A program made the position numbers and the translations under genes. A stretch of DNA of 8,681 nucleotides, from positions 12,305 through 20,985 of the forward strand of contig PBFV01000010.1 of NCBI GenBank assembly GCA_002718935.1, given 5' to 3'. The notes below the pieces were generated by a model. The model worked only from the letters and a program-made list of their open reading frames with translations. It was not told the DNA's origin and did no database searches. Below, piece after piece: positions 6,799 to 8,681 of the stretch. The DNA is from Verrucomicrobiales bacterium. Lineage in GTDB: Bacteria > Verrucomicrobiota > Verrucomicrobiia > Limisphaerales > UBA1100. The stretch's first letter is position 1. Every line of letters begins with the position of its first letter.

Positions 6799-8247
6799 TC
6801 AGTGCCCGAACCGGCTCTCCGCCTTGCCGTAGGTGCGCGATGTGCCGTCTTCACTAAACTGCTCCCACTTGTGCAATTGGCCATCACGATATTGGCTCTG
6901 AAAACTTTTTGTCCCATCCTCATGCCAGCCACGCCATAAACCCGCTCGCTCGTCCAAGATGTAGAACCCTACCATCTCCTTTTGCCCATCTGAATAGTAA
7001 TAGGTGACCATGCCTTGTTTTCGCCCGCGGCTATATTCGGTTTCCTCGCGCAAGTTACCTTGCTCGTCCCATCGCTGCATCAGGCCCTCGCGGTGACCGT
7101 CCACCAGCTTGTATTTCAGCTGCGGCATTCCGTTCGGGTATTCAACGATCACCGTTCTGTTGTTCAATAAATAGCGCTCTCGCCACTTGCGCTCTGCTTC
7201 TTTCCTGCGTTCACGTTCTGCTTCTTCTAACCTCTTTTCTTGCTCTTCTCTTTCTTTGCGCTCCCGTTCTTCTTTTTCCTTTTTCTCTCTGGCCGCTCTT
7301 TCTGCCGCTTCTCTTCGTTCACGCTCGATTCTTGCTCGCTCTTCGTCCAGTCGCGCCTCTATTTCAGCAGCACTCCACGCAGCATAATCCTTTGCCGGCA
7401 CTCCTTCAGGCCACAATGTTTCAGCGTCGTATCTTTTGCTGTGCCATGTCGTTTCATAATCCCATTGGTCCCAGTGTTCATTTCTTATATTCCTGAGTTC
7501 GGCGGCACTCACACGTTCCGACCATTGGTGGGGGTCCATTTTATAAATTCGCTTCATCCACCCATAAACCTGAGGCCTCAAAAACTTTAGTCTTTCCGCA
7601 TTTTCAAAAAATGATTCGGTTGCGCAGGTAAGAAATTCGCATTTATCGGTCGTGGCATATTTGCGAATCGCCGCACAGCCACTCACTTTCTCCCAAGCTT
7701 TAGTGAGATCTTTATATTCAGAGTTTAAAAATGCCTCGTACTCCCTGTGGACACTGCTTGAATCGAAATGAGGGATGCTGGCCGAGGAAGGGGTACGAAA
7801 ATCAATCATGTGTGCAAACTCATGAATGGTCACACAGTGATTATCCTCGCCGTCTCGCATTCCCCTGCGGGTTGAAGGCCAACTTTGCTCGATGTGGCCC
7901 CGTGAGCTTGCCCAGCCAGCCCATGTTTCGCCCTCATCGTCTTTAAGACATGCGGGGTGAAATACGAAGGTGTGGAAGTGCGCCAAATCTTTCTTTGAAC
8001 GGTTTACAATTAATAAACATGCCAGAAAAGATACGCACACTTTAGCCATCTCCTCGTCCGGCTTGGGGCCAACCCATGGCTCCCACTTCCAATTCACCTT
8101 TTTCATGAACCATGGCACCAGCTCCTCAACACACAAAGTGAGATCTTCCGGCATACGGCGGTATATATCCGCATTTTCCTCGAGCATATCCCGCCACTTG
8201 GGCTTAAACCCAGGGGGGCAAGGTGCCATGTGAGATACAATTGCCAT
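6799..8247 (-). CDS. MtfA-like (M90) zinc peptidase fused through a charged helix to MORN_2 repeats
   Basis: 482 residues in three parts, with no signal peptide or membrane segment, so probably cytoplasmic. Residues 15-240 resemble MtfA, the peptidase family M90 protein that titrates the Mlc/DgsA repressor in E. coli. The zinc site is HEFAH (142-146) followed by Asp149. A downstream CEFLTCATESFFE (203-215) aligns with the MtfA segment PAExFAVxSEYFF, making Glu204 the likely third zinc ligand. HIEQSW (118-123) matches the VVLSW strand. Residues 295-358 are almost all Glu, Arg, Lys and Ala, predicted as a long charged helix. Residues 368-474 hold about four and a half repeats of 23-24 residues beginning YPNG, WDEQG, YSDGQ, WHEDG and FSEDG, typical of MORN_2/YwqK-type repeats. 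All nine cysteines lie in the first 208 residues. Start ATG 8247 keeps conserved Trp18; ATG 8229 is an alternative. Base composition is more AT-rich than the neighbours. The physiological substrate is unknown. Confidence 0.88.
   Translation of the reverse strand: MAIVSHMAPCPPGFKPKWRDMLEENADIYRRMPEDLTLCVEELVPWFMKKVNWKWEPWVGPKPDEEMAKVCVSFLACLLIVNRSKKDLAHFHTFVFHPACLKDDEGETWAGWASSRGHIEQSWPSTRRGMRDGEDNHCVTIHEFAHMIDFRTPSSASIPHFDSSSVHREYEAFLNSEYKDLTKAWEKVSGCAAIRKYATTDKCEFLTCATESFFENAERLKFLRPQVYGWMKRIYKMDPHQWSERVSAAELRNIRNEHWDQWDYETTWHSKRYDAETLWPEGVPAKDYAAWSAAEIEARLDEERARIERERREAAERAAREKKEKEERERKEREEQEKRLEEAERERRKEAERKWRERYLLNNRTVIVEYPNGMPQLKYKLVDGHREGLMQRWDEQGNLREETEYSRGRKQGMVTYYYSDGQKEMVGFYILDERAGLWRGWHEDGTKSFQSQYRDGQLHKWEQFSEDGTSRTYGKAESRFGH
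7171..7365. other. Strand-asymmetric polypurine/polypyrimidine tract encoding the charged helix
   Basis: The plus strand here is strongly pyrimidine-rich (many TTCT, CTTT and TTCC runs, densest around 7195-7300), so the coding minus strand is purine-rich. It encodes the Glu/Lys/Arg helix of the peptidase-MORN protein. The bias follows from GAA, GAG, AAA and AGA codons, and the repeats are imperfect. I report it as low-complexity DNA, not as an independent element. Confidence 0.6.
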
Positions 8248-8324
8248 TAGCGGATAGCTATGACACAGGGAAGCTCTAACGATTCCAAGCAGAATCCGTT
8301 GAGGAGTAATGTGGGCCGCTAAGG
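8248..8324. other. Short intergenic region between fabI and the peptidase-MORN gene
   Basis: 77 bases after the fabI stop and before the peptidase ATG. It contains a small inverted repeat, GATTC (8281-8285) with GAATC (8292-8296), loop 6, without a T-run. I see no convincing terminator, promoter or ribosome binding site. If the peptidase has its own promoter it should lie here or inside the fabI end. Confidence 0.4.
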
Positions 8325-8681
8325 CTACATGCCCATTATCTGATAGCCGCTGTCCACGTAGAGCACTTGACCGGTGATCGCGGCGGCCCCATCGCTGGCC
8401 AGGAAGGCTCCCGTGGCCCCGAGTTCATCGGGAGTCACATTGCGTCCCAGCGGAGCGTGTGCTTCGTAATGCTTGAGCATGTCGGTGAAGCCGGCAATGC
8501 CGCGAGCGGCGAGGGTGTTCACCGGGCCGGCGCTGATGCAGTTCACGCGGATTTTTTGTGGCCCCAAATCACTGGCGAGATAGCGTGTACTGGCCTCGAG
8601 CGAAGCTTTGGCAACCCCCATCACATTGTAATGCGGCACCACACGTTCTGCTCCAAGATAACTCATCGCCACGATGCTGCC
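8325..8681 (-). CDS. fabI: Enoyl-[acyl-carrier-protein] reductase (NADH) FabI, 5' part outside window
   Basis: The last 118 residues of the short-chain dehydrogenase family enzyme that reduces trans-2-enoyl-ACP in the final step of each type II fatty acid elongation cycle. The reading frame is open to the right window edge and begins GSIVAMSYLGAERV. Relative to this fragment, Tyr8, Tyr18 and Lys25 have the spacing of Tyr146, Tyr156 and Lys163 of E. coli FabI; the last two are the catalytic pair. YNVMGVAKASLEAS, RVNCISAGPVNTLAARGI and the ending GQVLYVDSGYQIMGM are characteristic. Roughly the first 140-145 residues, including the NADH-binding glycine motif, lie beyond the window. The stop TAG is at 8327-8325. 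Identity is secure. Confidence 0.96.
   Translation of the reverse strand, partial: GSIVAMSYLGAERVVPHYNVMGVAKASLEASTRYLASDLGPQKIRVNCISAGPVNTLAARGIAGFTDMLKHYEAHAPLGRNVTPDELGATGAFLASDGAAAITGQVLYVDSGYQIMGM

Noticed and set aside
6799..7140. Calling the MORN_2 repeats an antitoxin of a toxin-antitoxin pair
   Set aside because: They are part of a peptidase fusion, no toxin-like partner is adjacent, and the family label itself is weakly founded.
8281..8296. Inverted repeat GATTC/GAATC after fabI as a terminator
   Set aside because: Five-pair stem with half A-T pairs and no following T-run in either direction; too weak to call.
8248..8321. TAGCGG at 8248-8253 with CCGCTA at 8316-8321 as flanking inverted repeats
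   Set aside because: Six bases separated by 62 is expected by chance in a region this size, and nothing element-like lies between.

Overview
The window is dense and gene-packed, holding seven protein-coding genes and no intergenic stretch longer than about 80 bases. I see no rRNA, tRNA, CRISPR array, insertion sequence or phage gene. Base composition is GC-rich (a 60-base sample in rsmB is 67% GC) except in one gene. A very large GreA-type elongation factor (about 614 residues instead of about 158), recognisable Shine-Dalgarno sequences being scarce, and the general protein style suggest a PVC-superphylum bacterium, most likely a member of the Verrucomicrobiota. That placement is inference from gene architecture, not from a marker-gene search.

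Layout. On the minus strand at the left lie a large GreA-like factor and, 9 bases after its stop, aroB (3-dehydroquinate synthase), whose 3' end leaves the window. Divergent from greA, across a gap of about 50 bases, is rsmB/sun on the plus strand, encoding a 16S rRNA m5C methyltransferase. rsmB runs convergently into a second minus-strand block, and the two 3' ends overlap by 14 bases. Read in transcription order from the right edge, that block is: fabI (3' part only); a three-part protein with an MtfA-like M90 zinc peptidase, a charged helix and MORN_2 repeats; a radical SAM protein of the COG0731 type; a six-helix membrane protein; and a spermidine-synthase-fold protein with its own signal peptide.

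How the genes relate. aroB (aromatic precursors), fabI (fatty acid elongation), rsmB (ribosome modification) and greA (transcript cleavage) are housekeeping genes. The last three genes of the right-hand block are tightly packed (1-base gap, then a 64-base overlap) and probably cotranscribed. The last two look like the separated halves of the widespread 'fused MFS/spermidine synthase' membrane protein.

The least ordinary object is the peptidase-helix-MORN gene. Its architecture is unfamiliar to me, its base composition is visibly more AT-rich than its neighbours, and it sits between housekeeping genes. I do not see a clear multi-gene novel system. The best candidates for something undescribed are this gene and the split membrane/spermidine-synthase pair.
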